Positions 32,921 through 42,097 of a DNA stretch of 64,000 bases are shown piece after piece. Made by a program: the position numbers and the translations under genes. The notes beneath the pieces were generated by a model that saw nothing but the letters and a program-made list of their open reading frames with translations, was not told the origin of the DNA and made no database searches. The DNA comes from Roseobacter cerasinus (GTDB lineage: Bacteria; Pseudomonadota; Alphaproteobacteria; Rhodobacterales; Rhodobacteraceae). The stretch is taken from the NCBI RefSeq assembly GCF_009811755.1, contig NZ_BLIV01000006.1, forward strand, positions 186,001-250,000, in the 5' to 3' direction. Position 1 is the stretch's first letter. The number at the start of each line of letters is the position of its first letter.

Positions 32921-34879
32921 TCAAACATCCAACTCCTCCACGAACTTGGCGTTCTCCTGAATATACTGGAACCGCAGTTCGGGCTTTTTGCCCATGAGGC
33001 GCTCGACCAGATCGCCCGTTTCTCCCGGCATGTCTTCGTCGATGCTCACGCGGATGAGCTTGCGGGTTTTGGGGTCCATGGTGGTCTCTTTGAGGTCCTT
33101 GGCGTCCATCTCGCCGAGGCCCTTGAAGCGGCTGACGTCGATCTTGCCTTTGCCGCCCAAGCCCTTTTCGAGCCACATGTCCTTTTCGCCCTCGTCGAGG
33201 CAGTAGACGCGCCGCGCGCCTTGGGTCAGGCGGAAGAGGGGCGGGCAGGCGAGGTACAGATGCCCGGCGTCGATCAGCGGGCGCATCTGGGTGAAGAAGA
33301 AGGTCATCAGCAGCGAGGCGATATGGGCGCCGTCCACATCCGCGTCGGTCATGATGATGATCTTGTCATAGCGCAGATCGTCGAGGTTGAAACGGGTGCC
33401 CATACCGACGCCGAGGGCCTCGCAGAGATCGCTGATCTCGGCGTTGGAGCCGAGCTTGCTGGACGCGGCCCCCAGCACGTTCAGGATCTTGCCCTTGAGC
33501 GGCAGCAGGGCTTGCGTTTCGCGGTTGCGCGCGCCCTTGCCGGAGCCGCCCGCGCTGTCGCCCTCGACGATGAAAAGCTCGGTGCCTGCGCGGTCTTTCG
33601 AGGTGCAATCGGTCAGCTTGCCAGGCAGGCGGAGCTTCTTGGTCGCGGATTTGCGGGCCGTTTCCTTTTCCTGGCGGCGGCGCAGGCGCTCTTCGGCGCG
33701 CAGCACGAGGAAGTCGAGAATGGCACCTGCGGATTTCGTGTCGGCAGCGAGCCAGTTGTCGAAGTGGTCGCGCACGGCACCTTCGGTCATCTTTTGCGCG
33801 GCTTCGGTGGAGAGGCGGTCCTTGGTCTGGCCGACGAAGGCCGGATCGGCGATGAAGCAGCTCACCAGCGCGCAACCGCCGGAGATGAGGTCTTCGCGGG
33901 TGATCTGCGACGCCTTGCGGTTGTTCGCGAGCTCGCCATAGGCCTTGATGCCCTTGAGGATCGCGGCCCAGAAACCCGCCACATGGGTGCCGCCTTCGGG
34001 CGTGGGCACGGTGTTGCAGTAGGACTGGATGAAGCCGTCGCGGGACGGGGTCCAGTTGATCGCCCATTCGACCTTGCCCGCCTGGCCGAACTTTTCCTTG
34101 AAATCGACGGTGCCGGCGAAGGGTTTTTCGGCGTAGGTGGTGGATGCGCCTAGGGTTTCGCCGAGGTAGTCGGAGAGGCCACCGGGGAAGTGGAAGGTGG
34201 CCTCAGCGGGCGTTTCACCGTCGTCGATGGCGGATTTCCAGCGGATCTCGACGCCGGAGAAGAGGTAGGCCTTGGAGCGGATCGACTTGAAGAGGCGGCC
34301 GGGCTTGAAGCGGTGGGAGCCGAAGATCTCGGCGTCGGCATGGAAGGTGACGGTGGTGCCGCGGCGGTTGGGGGCGGCGCCCACCTGTTCGACGGGGCCA
34401 AGCGGCAGGCCGCGGGAGAAGCGCTGCTCGTAAAGCTGGCGGTCGCGGGCGACCTGCACGACCATCGAATCCGACAGCGCGTTGACAACCGAGGCGCCGA
34501 CGCCGTGCAGACCACCGCTCGTCTCATAGGCCTTGCCGGAAAATTTACCGCCCGCGTGCAGGGTGCAGAGGATCACCTCCAGAGCGCTCTTGTCAGGGAA
34601 CTTGGGGTGCGGGTCGATCGGGATGCCGCGGCCGTTGTCGCGGATGGTCACGGCGTAGTCGTCGCGCAGCTCGACCTCGATGCGGTTGGCGTGGCCTGCC
34701 ACGGCCTCGTCCATCGAGTTGTCGAGCACCTCGGCCACGAGGTGGTGCAACGCCCGCTCGTCGGTGCCGCCGATATACATGCCGGGACGCTTGCGCACGG
34801 GCTCCAGCCCTTCGAGCACCTCGATGGAGGAGGCGTCATAGGCGGGCGCCGCAGTATTGGACAACAGATCGTTGGGCAT
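32921..34879 (-). CDS. parE: DNA topoisomerase IV subunit B
   Basis: A 652-residue GHKL ATPase/Toprim protein. N-terminal ATPase: GMYIGGTDERALHHLVAEVL with the catalytic Glu/Asn region, DNGRGIPIDPHPKFP, GGLHGVGASVVNALS. Toprim: IVEGDSAGGSGKGARNRETQ and IIMTDADVDGAHIASLL. It has the short C-terminus of ParE and the ParE-like residues after the Toprim EGDSAGG. The start MPNDLLSNTAAP is supported by GAGG upstream. The DNA gyrase alternative (GyrB) is less likely given length about 650 and the sequence around the C-terminal end. Confidence 0.92.
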   Translation of the reverse strand: MPNDLLSNTAAPAYDASSIEVLEGLEPVRKRPGMYIGGTDERALHHLVAEVLDNSMDEAVAGHANRIEVELRDDYAVTIRDNGRGIPIDPHPKFPDKSALEVILCTLHAGGKFSGKAYETSGGLHGVGASVVNALSDSMVVQVARDRQLYEQRFSRGLPLGPVEQVGAAPNRRGTTVTFHADAEIFGSHRFKPGRLFKSIRSKAYLFSGVEIRWKSAIDDGETPAEATFHFPGGLSDYLGETLGASTTYAEKPFAGTVDFKEKFGQAGKVEWAINWTPSRDGFIQSYCNTVPTPEGGTHVAGFWAAILKGIKAYGELANNRKASQITREDLISGGCALVSCFIADPAFVGQTKDRLSTEAAQKMTEGAVRDHFDNWLAADTKSAGAILDFLVLRAEERLRRRQEKETARKSATKKLRLPGKLTDCTSKDRAGTELFIVEGDSAGGSGKGARNRETQALLPLKGKILNVLGAASSKLGSNAEISDLCEALGVGMGTRFNLDDLRYDKIIIMTDADVDGAHIASLLMTFFFTQMRPLIDAGHLYLACPPLFRLTQGARRVYCLDEGEKDMWLEKGLGGKGKIDVSRFKGLGEMDAKDLKETTMDPKTRKLIRVSIDEDMPGETGDLVERLMGKKPELRFQYIQENAKFVEELDV

Positions 34880-35101
34880 CGGGCTCGAACCTCGTTTTAT
34901 GATTGGCGGCAAGTATGGCAGAGCGGGCACGGTGGGGAAAGGGCGCATGGTGGTGTGACGCGGTTGTGGGCGGTGCAGCCCGAGGACCAGTTGCCGCTAT
35001 TGCAGGCAATGCGAAGGCGATGCGCCCTGCCGCGTCATTGTCGGCTTGGCGGCGCGGATGTGGTGTGCAAATAGGGGATCAGATGAAGGAATGTCACAGC
35101 T

Positions 35102-35794
35102 ATGACAGATATGCCCAAGCCCACCGAAGCCACACTGCGGGACCTGCCGGACTGGCGATATCTGCTGCAGGAGTTCTATGAGCTTTACCGGTTTCTGCCG
35201 TCGGGCGGCAGTGATCGCATCCGCAGCCACCAGCGCAACGTGCGCGAGGCGATCAGCCGGGTCTTGAAGGCAAAACCGGCGATTCGGCTGCAACCTCCTG
35301 CCTCCAAACCCGTGACGGCGCATCTCAAACGGGCGCTCGACGAAGGGCGGGCTGACCGCATGGGCAAGATGATACGGGCGCTGGAATCGGTGCAGTCGGA
35401 CCTGTCTTGGCAGTACGGCTATGAGAAGGTGCCAAAGCCGCTGTTGGGCAGCTACGCCTATGCAGAAGTCACCGGGCCGCAAGGTCCCGTTGTCACCACC
35501 GATATCATTTTGGGCGTTGTGCTTTTTGCACCCGGGTGCACCTATCCGGCACATGCCCACAAAGGGATCACGGAAAGCTATGTCTGCCTCTCTGGCGCGG
35601 TTTCGGAAAACCATCAGGGCGTCTATGTGCCGGGGTCGCTCATTTTCAATCCGCCCGAGCATCTGCACCGGATCACCGTGGGGATCAATGAACCTGCGCT
35701 TTTGGCCTATGCCTGGATCGGCGCGCCTGCGGATTTGCAGGATCAGAAGATGGTCTTCAGCCGCAGCCGCCGGGCCGGTCAGGAGGGGCGTTGA
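35102..35794 (+). CDS. dddL: Dimethylsulfoniopropionate lyase, cupin type DddL
   Basis: A 230-residue protein that cleaves DMSP to dimethyl sulfide and acrylate. The N-terminal half is helical (WRYLLQEFYELYRFLPSGGS, then RSHQRNVREAISRVLKA), as in DddL rather than in the shorter DddQ or DddW. The C-terminal cupin carries the metal ligands His151, His153 (YPAHAHKGITESYV), Glu158 and a His in PPEHLHRI (187/189). No signal peptide. The closest family by pattern is DddL of Sulfitobacter and Rhodobacter. The downstream gene follows after 20 bases. Presence of this gene supports a marine roseobacter-type host. Confidence 0.88.
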   Translation: MTDMPKPTEATLRDLPDWRYLLQEFYELYRFLPSGGSDRIRSHQRNVREAISRVLKAKPAIRLQPPASKPVTAHLKRALDEGRADRMGKMIRALESVQSDLSWQYGYEKVPKPLLGSYAYAEVTGPQGPVVTTDIILGVVLFAPGCTYPAHAHKGITESYVCLSGAVSENHQGVYVPGSLIFNPPEHLHRITVGINEPALLAYAWIGAPADLQDQKMVFSRSRRAGQEGR

Positions 35795-35814
35795 GCGCTC
35801 ATGGAGGGTACGAG

Positions 35815-36423
35815 ATGAGCTGGATTGCCACCATTCCATTTGAGGCCGCCACCGGCAAGCTGCGCAGGCTGTACGAGCGCATTGCAGGGCCCGACAACAA
35901 TGTCGACAACATCATGATGGCGCACAGCCTGCGGCCGCATACGATGGAGGGTCACATGGCCCTCTACAAGTCTGTGCTGCATCACTCCGGGAACACACTC
36001 CCGAAATGGGTTTTGGAGGCGCTGGGTGTTTTTGTGTCGGGCCTGAATGGCTGCGCCTATTGCGAGACGCATCATTTTGCCGGTATGGCGCGCCTGCTGC
36101 GCGACGATGCACAGGCCGACCAGATCAGATCCGCACTGGCCGACCGGCGGGTCGACGCCGCCCCCATCAGCTCCGGTGAGAAGGCGGCCATGCGATATGC
36201 CGAGAAACTCACCCTGCGTCCGGCGGAGATGGTTGCGGAGGATGCCGACGCGCTGCGCACAGCCGGGTTTGACGACGGGCAGATCCTCGAAATCAATCAG
36301 GTGGTGAGCTATTTCGCCTATGCCAATCGGACGGTGTTGGGACTTGGGTGTTCAACCAAGGGCGATGTTATCGGGTTGTCACCGGGCAATTCGGACGACC
36401 CCGACGACTGGGGGCATCATTAG
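35815..36423 (+). CDS. AhpD/carboxymuconolactone-decarboxylase-family peroxidase-related protein
   Basis: A 202-residue helical protein. The AhpD-like redox motif is Cys-Ala-Tyr-Cys followed by ETHH (NGCAYCETHHFAGM) in the middle of the core domain. GGAGGG 8 bases upstream fixes the ATG at 35815; the frame is open 24 bases further. It is translated right after dddL and is probably co-transcribed. Possible roles are protection from peroxide or a step on the acrylate or sulfur product, neither shown. It converges on the hydrolase gene. Confidence 0.82.
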   Translation: MSWIATIPFEAATGKLRRLYERIAGPDNNVDNIMMAHSLRPHTMEGHMALYKSVLHHSGNTLPKWVLEALGVFVSGLNGCAYCETHHFAGMARLLRDDAQADQIRSALADRRVDAAPISSGEKAAMRYAEKLTLRPAEMVAEDADALRTAGFDDGQILEINQVVSYFAYANRTVLGLGCSTKGDVIGLSPGNSDDPDDWGHH

Positions 36424-36433
36424 GCGCGCCCGG

Positions 36434-37714
36434 CTATTCGCCTTTCAGCCGCGTCTCAAACCGCAAACCTTCCGCGGTGCGGGCGGCAAACCCCTGCCAG
36501 TACGTGTGGTCTTCGGTGGGTTTGGCTTCTTCATCCAGCGCAATGATGCCATCGCTGGCGTTCGGGATCAGCTCCAGATAAGGCCGCTTGTCCAAATCGC
36601 CTTTCAGATGCAGTTCGAAGAACGCCGTCGAAAAGTGCTGCGCAATGTTGTTCATGCGCGTCGTGTCCCAGACCGGATCGGCATAGTGCTCGAAGGGCAC
36701 AAAGTCGAGCTCTTCAACCGGGATCCAGGATTCCTTTGGCGCGGGGATCGGAGCTGCAGCGTTGTGATTGGCGTTTTCAAAGGTCAGCAGGTGACGCTCC
36801 GCGCCTGTGGCTTCCTCAAAGATCGTGCGGATGGTCTCGTAGACGGACACATCATCCGCCCCGCCCGCCATCAGCAGCGTCGGCACACGCAGGCCGGCCA
36901 GCCCGTTTGCATCCCAGAAGCCGGCGTTGCGACCCCAGGGCCCGATGGCGATGATGGCCTTCACGCGGCTGTCCACCAGCGCCTCGTGGCTGTCCGAGCC
37001 CGCAAGATGTGAGGAGAGCAGCCCATTGGGTGTGCCCCAATTGTATTCGGTGGCTGCCTGAGTGACGCCCGCGCCCCCAAAGATCAGCGCGCCGTAGCCG
37101 CCCATGGAATAACCGATGACGCCCACGGCGTCGGTGTTGATAATGGCGCCCAACTCACCCTCCAGCGCGGCCATCTGGTCCAGAATGAAACGCTGGTCAA
37201 TCGGGCGGTGGTAAAGCGTGGCGCCAAAGGCCCCCTGGTCCGAATAGGTGCTGTCTGTGTGATCGATGGAAACCGTGACAAAGCCCTTGGAGGCCAGGTT
37301 TTCTCCTAGATGAGACATCAGGAAGCGGTTGCCCGGATAGCCGTGGCTTATCAGGATCAACGGATAGGTCTCGCCAGCGGCGGGCAGGGCGCCGCGCACC
37401 GCCCGACCGCTCAGGGTGACTTCGGTCTTCCCGTCACGCAGAACCGCGCGATAGTTTCCGCCTGGCCGCGTCCCGTCCGCCGCCGGATACCAGACCTCCG
37501 CTTTAAGAGGCCGGTCATAGAGCGGCGTGTCATTGCCGTCGATGCTCACAATATCAATCTGCGCGCTGTGAACAAACTCCAGCGTACGCACACCGATGGG
37601 TCTCGATCCGTAAGAGGCCAGTTCCGGCGCGTCGGGTCTGATTTGGTCAATCGGATTCGACAGCGCTGGCAGCGCAATCAGGGCCGCCGCCGCCGCAAGC
37701 AGTCGTGTGAACAT
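36434..37714 (-). CDS. Secreted alpha/beta hydrolase (PAF-acetylhydrolase/dienelactone-hydrolase-like)
   Basis: A 426-residue alpha/beta hydrolase. Signal peptide MFTRLLAAAAALIALPALS, oxyanion region PLILISHGYPGNRFLMSHLG, nucleophile elbow GVIGYSMGGYGALIFGG (GYSMG), Asp in LMAGGADDVSVYE, and His in ENANHNAA. GGGAG in front of the ATG at 37714 supports the start; the open frame extends 49 codons further without a signal peptide. The substrate is not known; the PAF-acetylhydrolase group hydrolyses short acyl esters. Confidence 0.82.
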   Translation of the reverse strand: MFTRLLAAAAALIALPALSNPIDQIRPDAPELASYGSRPIGVRTLEFVHSAQIDIVSIDGNDTPLYDRPLKAEVWYPAADGTRPGGNYRAVLRDGKTEVTLSGRAVRGALPAAGETYPLILISHGYPGNRFLMSHLGENLASKGFVTVSIDHTDSTYSDQGAFGATLYHRPIDQRFILDQMAALEGELGAIINTDAVGVIGYSMGGYGALIFGGAGVTQAATEYNWGTPNGLLSSHLAGSDSHEALVDSRVKAIIAIGPWGRNAGFWDANGLAGLRVPTLLMAGGADDVSVYETIRTIFEEATGAERHLLTFENANHNAAAPIPAPKESWIPVEELDFVPFEHYADPVWDTTRMNNIAQHFSTAFFELHLKGDLDKRPYLELIPNASDGIIALDEEAKPTEDHTYWQGFAARTAEGLRFETRLKGE

Positions 37715-37931
37715 AATGTACTCCCGCAGGTCTCGTCCTACCCGCAGGCACAGAGTGACAGGTTCTTCGGGCAATTCAACCAGTTGAGGCCGCTTTTTTG
37801 TGTCTGGAGGCGGCTTTTTACGGGCAAATTCAGTGGAACGGTGACGCTTTGAGGGGATCAACGTCCATTTTCACACTTCCCGTTATGCGAGAATACTTCC
37901 CCCCGACCCGCGAGAGGCGTATGGCAGGGAT

Positions 37932-39305
37932 ATGCGTAAAGTGATGACTTACCCCCAACACGTCTGGGCCATCCTGTGTTTGGGGCTTCCGCTCATTGGC
38001 GGTCACCTGGCTCAAGTGGCCATCGGTGTGACCGATACAGTCATGCTGGGCTGGTACGGGGTGGACGCCCTGGCGGCTGTCACGCTGGGGTCGACGGTAT
38101 TCTTTGTGCTGTTCATCTTCGGGTCGGGCTTTGCCTGGGCGGTGATGCCGCTGGTGGCCTCGCTCGCGGCGGAGGGAGATGAGGTTGGATTGCGCCGTGC
38201 CACGCGCATGGGGCTGTGGTTAAGCCTGGGCTTCGCTCTGCTCGCTGTTCCGGTGATGATCTGGTCCGAGCCCATTCTGCGCGTGCTGGGGCAGGGGAAT
38301 GTACTGGCCGCCCAGGCCAGCGCCTATCTGCGCATCGCCGGTCTTGGGCTTGTGCCCGCGCTGTTGGTCATGGTGTTGAAATCCTATCTGGCCGCGCTGG
38401 AACGCACACAAGTCGTGTTTTGGATCACGGTGCTGAGCGCGGTGACCAACGGGCTGATCAACTACTCGCTGATCTTCGGCAACTGGGGCGCGCCGGAGCT
38501 GGGCGTCCGGGGTGCGGCACTGGCTTCGGTTGCGACGCAAATCGTGGCGTTGTCAGGCGTGGTGGTTTATGCGCGCTGGGCGCTGCCTGAACATGCACTC
38601 TTTCAAAGGCTCTGGAGGCCGGACTGGCCCATGCTGGCGCGCGTGTTCCGCTTGGGGTGGCCCATCGGGCTGACCAGCTTGAGCGAGGTGGGCCTCTTTG
38701 CCGCCTCGGCGATGATGATGGGCTGGCTTGGCACGGTCACGCTTGCCGCACATGGGATCGCCATTCAGCTCGCATCCATCACCTTCATGATCCATGTGGG
38801 CTTGAGCAATACGGCCACCATCCGCGCGGGCAATGCCTATGGGCGCACTGACGTCGGTCACATGAAAAAGGGGGCCTTGGTGGTCACGATCATGTCGCTG
38901 GTGATGGCCTCTTTGACGATCGTCGCGTTTTTGCTGTTGCCTGAGCAGTTGCTGTCTTTCTTCATGAAGAGCGATGAGCCGCACCGCCTCCAGATTCTCG
39001 CTATTGGGACGGGGCTTTTGGCCATGGCGGCGCTGTTTCAACTGGTCGATGGGGCGCAGGTCATTGCGCTGGGGTTGTTGCGGGGCGTGCAGGACACCCG
39101 GGTTCCCATGATCTTCGCGGCTGTCAGCTATTGGGGTGTCGGGTTGCCCTGCAGCTATGTTTTCGGATTTATGCTGGGGCTGGAGGGTATCGGCATCTGG
39201 CTCGGGCTTGTTGTCGGGCTGGGCCTTGCCGGTCTGCTTCTGTCGGTTCGGTTTTGGGGGGTGGCCCTGCGCAAGCTGACGGTCCCATCGCAGGCGATGG
39301 CCTGA
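37932..39305 (+). CDS. MATE-family Na+/H+-coupled multidrug efflux protein
   Basis: A 457-residue inner-membrane protein with twelve hydrophobic segments in two halves of six, each starting with a similar helix pair (GLPLIGGHLAQVAIGVTDTV and GWPIGLTSLSEVGLFAASAM), as in NorM-type MATE proteins. A second in-frame ATG (MTYPQHVWAIL) is 4 codons later and could be the start. No regulator gene is adjacent. Drug or substrate unknown. Confidence 0.88.
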   Translation: MRKVMTYPQHVWAILCLGLPLIGGHLAQVAIGVTDTVMLGWYGVDALAAVTLGSTVFFVLFIFGSGFAWAVMPLVASLAAEGDEVGLRRATRMGLWLSLGFALLAVPVMIWSEPILRVLGQGNVLAAQASAYLRIAGLGLVPALLVMVLKSYLAALERTQVVFWITVLSAVTNGLINYSLIFGNWGAPELGVRGAALASVATQIVALSGVVVYARWALPEHALFQRLWRPDWPMLARVFRLGWPIGLTSLSEVGLFAASAMMMGWLGTVTLAAHGIAIQLASITFMIHVGLSNTATIRAGNAYGRTDVGHMKKGALVVTIMSLVMASLTIVAFLLLPEQLLSFFMKSDEPHRLQILAIGTGLLAMAALFQLVDGAQVIALGLLRGVQDTRVPMIFAAVSYWGVGLPCSYVFGFMLGLEGIGIWLGLVVGLGLAGLLLSVRFWGVALRKLTVPSQAMA

Positions 39306-39345
39306 ACGCCGCAGTGGAGCTGCCTGGGCTGGTATCACGGGCGGA

Positions 39346-40167
39346 TCAATTGACCACGACCTTGCCATCCCGCGTGGCACCAACTGTGTCCGGCACCCAG
39401 ACTTCCATATGTCGCAGAGCCCGTGCGAGCAGGTTGCGCAAGGCTTCGGCCCGGGCGGGATCGTAGTGCCAACCGTCCTCTTGCGCGGTCAGATAGGCAG
39501 GGCGCGCTATCTCGATTTTGAGCGCATGCACCCCAAGTTTCGGTCGCCCATGGCGCGCGACAGTCCAGCTGCTGTTGCGGCTTGCCTGCATCTTTGTGTG
39601 ATAGCCCGAAGCCTTCAGCAAGATCCCCCCAACATCGGCTGCAAGGCTGTGGCTGCAGGCCACGCCTGTGTTCGTGTGCAGTCTGATGTCGGGCAGGCTT
39701 GGATCGACCGAGCCGATCCTGTCAACCCGCGCGGCGTGACAATCCAGAAGCAACGCATACCCGTGATTGGCCCGCACCCGCGCGATTTGAGAGGCAAGTG
39801 CGGCGTGGTAGGGCGCGTGAAAAGCCGCCCGCCAGTGCCGGATCTCCGCCGTACTGGGCGGGTCGTGCCAAATCTCTGCTCCGTCGAGGTTGAGGAAGGG
39901 CACCACCGCATCAGCGCTATTGACGCTGCCCGCGTCGGTCAGCGTTGGATCTCCGTTGGCATTGCACATGTAACGGTGAAAAGCCGGTATGATGATGGTG
40001 GCGTCGTCCGAAAGCCCGTCGAAGAGCTGGTCAATGTGCCAGTCGGTATCCGCAAGGCTGCGCCCCGTCGCGTTCAACCGGTCCATCACCACCTCCGGTA
40101 TGTGAGAGGAGGCATGTGGCAGAGCGAGGATCAGCGGGCTGTTGCCCTTGACCGCCTTGATTGGCAT
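39346..40167 (-). CDS. N-formylglutamate amidohydrolase family protein
   Basis: A 273-residue zinc-dependent deformylase-fold enzyme. Motifs: LILALPHASSHIPEVVM near the start, DTDWHIDQLFDGL, ANGDPTLTDAG, and LLDCHAARVDRIG. N-formylglutamate amidohydrolases finish histidine or glutamate-derived degradation, but no other hut genes are in the window. Standing alone it may be a general amidohydrolase. It converges on the MATE gene with 40 bases between stops. Confidence 0.82.
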   Translation of the reverse strand: MPIKAVKGNSPLILALPHASSHIPEVVMDRLNATGRSLADTDWHIDQLFDGLSDDATIIIPAFHRYMCNANGDPTLTDAGSVNSADAVVPFLNLDGAEIWHDPPSTAEIRHWRAAFHAPYHAALASQIARVRANHGYALLLDCHAARVDRIGSVDPSLPDIRLHTNTGVACSHSLAADVGGILLKASGYHTKMQASRNSSWTVARHGRPKLGVHALKIEIARPAYLTAQEDGWHYDPARAEALRNLLARALRHMEVWVPDTVGATRDGKVVVN

Positions 40168-40357
40168 TGGTGTCCTCCTCTCATGCGCCTCTCCGTGTCA
40201 GGGCACGGTGTGCCGGGGTCTGAATATCTGTGGTCACAGGGTCCGCGACGGGGGTTAAGCGCCGGTATAGGGATCGCACGACCACGACTTGGATGAGACC
40301 GGAAGGCCGTCCGGCCTGCTTGCGCGTCGGGCGTAAAGGCAAGATGTTCGTGGCGCA

Positions 40358-40978
40358 TCACGCGGAGAGTTTTGCGAAGGGTTTCACCAGCGCACGGGCG
40401 ACCATGTCGAGCCGGTCCTGACCGTAAAACATATCCCCTTCCACGAAATATGTCGGCGACCCAAGCACATGGCGGGCGATGGCCACTTTGGTGTTGGCCG
40501 CGTGCTGCGCCTGAATGGCATCGCTTTGTGCTGCGTCCACCAAGGCCGCACCGTCCATCCCCAGAGCATCGGCAAGCGCGGCAATGGTCGCGGCATCCGC
40601 GTGATCTGCGTCGTCGCGCCAATGCGCCTGCAAAAGCGCACGGGACAGCGCGTGCACGTCCAGGCCCATCGTCTGCGCCGCGATGATCGCGCCGTTGCCC
40701 AAGGCCAACGGGTTGTCGTGGTGTTTGGGGCGGCGCATGATCCAGGGCAGATCGCGGTACTCCGCCCAGCGGGTGATCTCTCGTCCGAAGTAGTAGGAAC
40801 TGTGTGTCTTGGAGCGGGCGCTGAACGGCGCGCTGCCCGCGGCGGCGATCACCGGGTTGAGGTCCATTGGTTTGTGGATCACCTGCGCATCATGTTCAGC
40901 AGCGATCTCGGCCAGCCGCCAAGCGCCGAGGTAGGCAAAGACGGAGTGGCAGGAATAGAAGTATTCGATCTCTTTCAT
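40358..40978 (-). CDS. 2-hydroxychromene-2-carboxylate isomerase/DsbA-family protein
   Basis: A 206-residue thioredoxin-fold protein of the kappa-class GST/HCCA isomerase group. The N-terminal active region is YFYSCHSVFAYLGAWRL (Ser and Cys positions typical of the family), followed by the helical insertion and the C-terminal cis-Pro segment GSPTYFVEGDMFYGQDRLDM. The start MKEIEYFY has AAAGG upstream. It follows the kinase-like gene by 4 bases and belongs to the same transcript. The natural reaction may be glutathione-dependent isomerisation of an aromatic or acyl substrate. Confidence 0.8.
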   Translation of the reverse strand: MKEIEYFYSCHSVFAYLGAWRLAEIAAEHDAQVIHKPMDLNPVIAAAGSAPFSARSKTHSSYYFGREITRWAEYRDLPWIMRRPKHHDNPLALGNGAIIAAQTMGLDVHALSRALLQAHWRDDADHADAATIAALADALGMDGAALVDAAQSDAIQAQHAANTKVAIARHVLGSPTYFVEGDMFYGQDRLDMVARALVKPFAKLSA

Positions 40979-40982
40979 GGCA

Positions 40983-42026
40983 TTACCCTTTCTCAGCCAA
41001 TTGGCGCGCATCCTGGGCCATGCGTGCGATCACATCGCGCAGGCGACCCGTATCCTTGGGGTTGGAGGCATTGCCATCCAGCCCGCGCCTGAGCACGCCT
41101 TGCAGGATCGCAAGCAGGCGGAAATAGGAAAAGACCACATAGAACGTCCAGTGATCGGGGGCGGCAAGGCCACGGCGGCCGCAATAGTCCGCGACATAGG
41201 CGTCCTCACCCGGCAGGCCGAGGGCGGCACGATCCACTCCGCCGAGGCCCCGGAAGTGCCCGGCATGCGGCAGGCGCCAGTGCATGCATTGATAGGCCAG
41301 ATCGGCCAGAGGGTGGCCCAGGGTGCTGAGCTCCCAATCGAGCAGGGCGATGACCGCCTCGCGGTCGGGCGCGAAGATCATATTGTCGATGCGGAAATCA
41401 CCATGCACGATGCTGGCCGCGCCATCGTCTGCGACCATGTGGTCGCCCAGCCAACGCATCAGCCAGTCGGCATCGGGCAGCGCATCCGCCGCCGTCTGCA
41501 TGTATTGCCCCGACCAGCGCGTGAGCTGGCGGGCGAAATAGTTGCCGGGCTTGCCGTAGTCCGCCAACCCGACCGCTGCGGGATCCACATCGTGCAGGGC
41601 AGCAAGCGTTGCGTTCATTGCATCATAGATGCGGGTGCGGGCTTCGGCGTCGAGGTCGGGCAAGGCGGGGTCCCAGAAGATGCGGCCCTCCACCATCTGC
41701 ATGACCATGAACTGCGTGCCAAGCGGCGTCTCGTCGCCCGAGAGGTGGTAGACTTCTGGCACCGGCACAGGCGTGTCTGCCAGCGCCTGCATGACGCGGA
41801 ATTCGCGGTCCACCGCATGTGCGGATTTCAGAAGCTTGCCGGGAGGTTTGGCGCGCAGCACGAAGTGGCCCGCGCCGCTGGTCAGCCGATAGGTCGGGTT
41901 CGATTGCCCGTCGGAGAACTTCTCGATCCCGTCCAAGCGTTCGAACCCCGCCACATGCGCTGCCAGATAGCGCTCCAGTTGGGCGGTGTCATAACTGTGC
42001 ATCGCGGCGGCTCCCTGATGACCCAT
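40983..42026 (-). CDS. APH-family phosphotransferase, ACAD10/ACAD11 kinase-domain type
   Basis: A 347-residue aminoglycoside-phosphotransferase-fold protein. It has DGQSNPTYRLTSGAGHFVLR for nucleotide binding, the catalytic loop VHGDFRIDNMIF, and ALLDWELSTLGHPLADLAYQ with the DWE metal motif. The sequence resembles the kinase domain fused to acyl-CoA dehydrogenases in ACAD10/11, not drug-resistance enzymes. GGGGAG 6 bases before the ATG at 42026 supports the start. The divergent acyl-CoA dehydrogenase starts 71 bases away. Confidence 0.85.
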   Translation of the reverse strand: MGHQGAAAMHSYDTAQLERYLAAHVAGFERLDGIEKFSDGQSNPTYRLTSGAGHFVLRAKPPGKLLKSAHAVDREFRVMQALADTPVPVPEVYHLSGDETPLGTQFMVMQMVEGRIFWDPALPDLDAEARTRIYDAMNATLAALHDVDPAAVGLADYGKPGNYFARQLTRWSGQYMQTAADALPDADWLMRWLGDHMVADDGAASIVHGDFRIDNMIFAPDREAVIALLDWELSTLGHPLADLAYQCMHWRLPHAGHFRGLGGVDRAALGLPGEDAYVADYCGRRGLAAPDHWTFYVVFSYFRLLAILQGVLRRGLDGNASNPKDTGRLRDVIARMAQDARQLAEKG

Positions 42027-42097
42027 GGACATCTCCCCGCGATCTAAGCAACTCTGCGCGGGCGGGGAAAGCCCCGATTGCCAGGCGGGAGGTGCAG

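Noticed and set aside
32906-34153. Long open frame of about 415 codons on the plus strand antisense to parE
   Set aside because: Shadow of a GC-rich gene; low-complexity alanine/glycine/glutamate composition and no family motifs, while the opposite strand is clearly parE.
40168-40357. GC-rich stem AGGCCGTCCGGCCT as a terminator for the isomerase gene
   Set aside because: Short and imperfect with no U-run in either direction.
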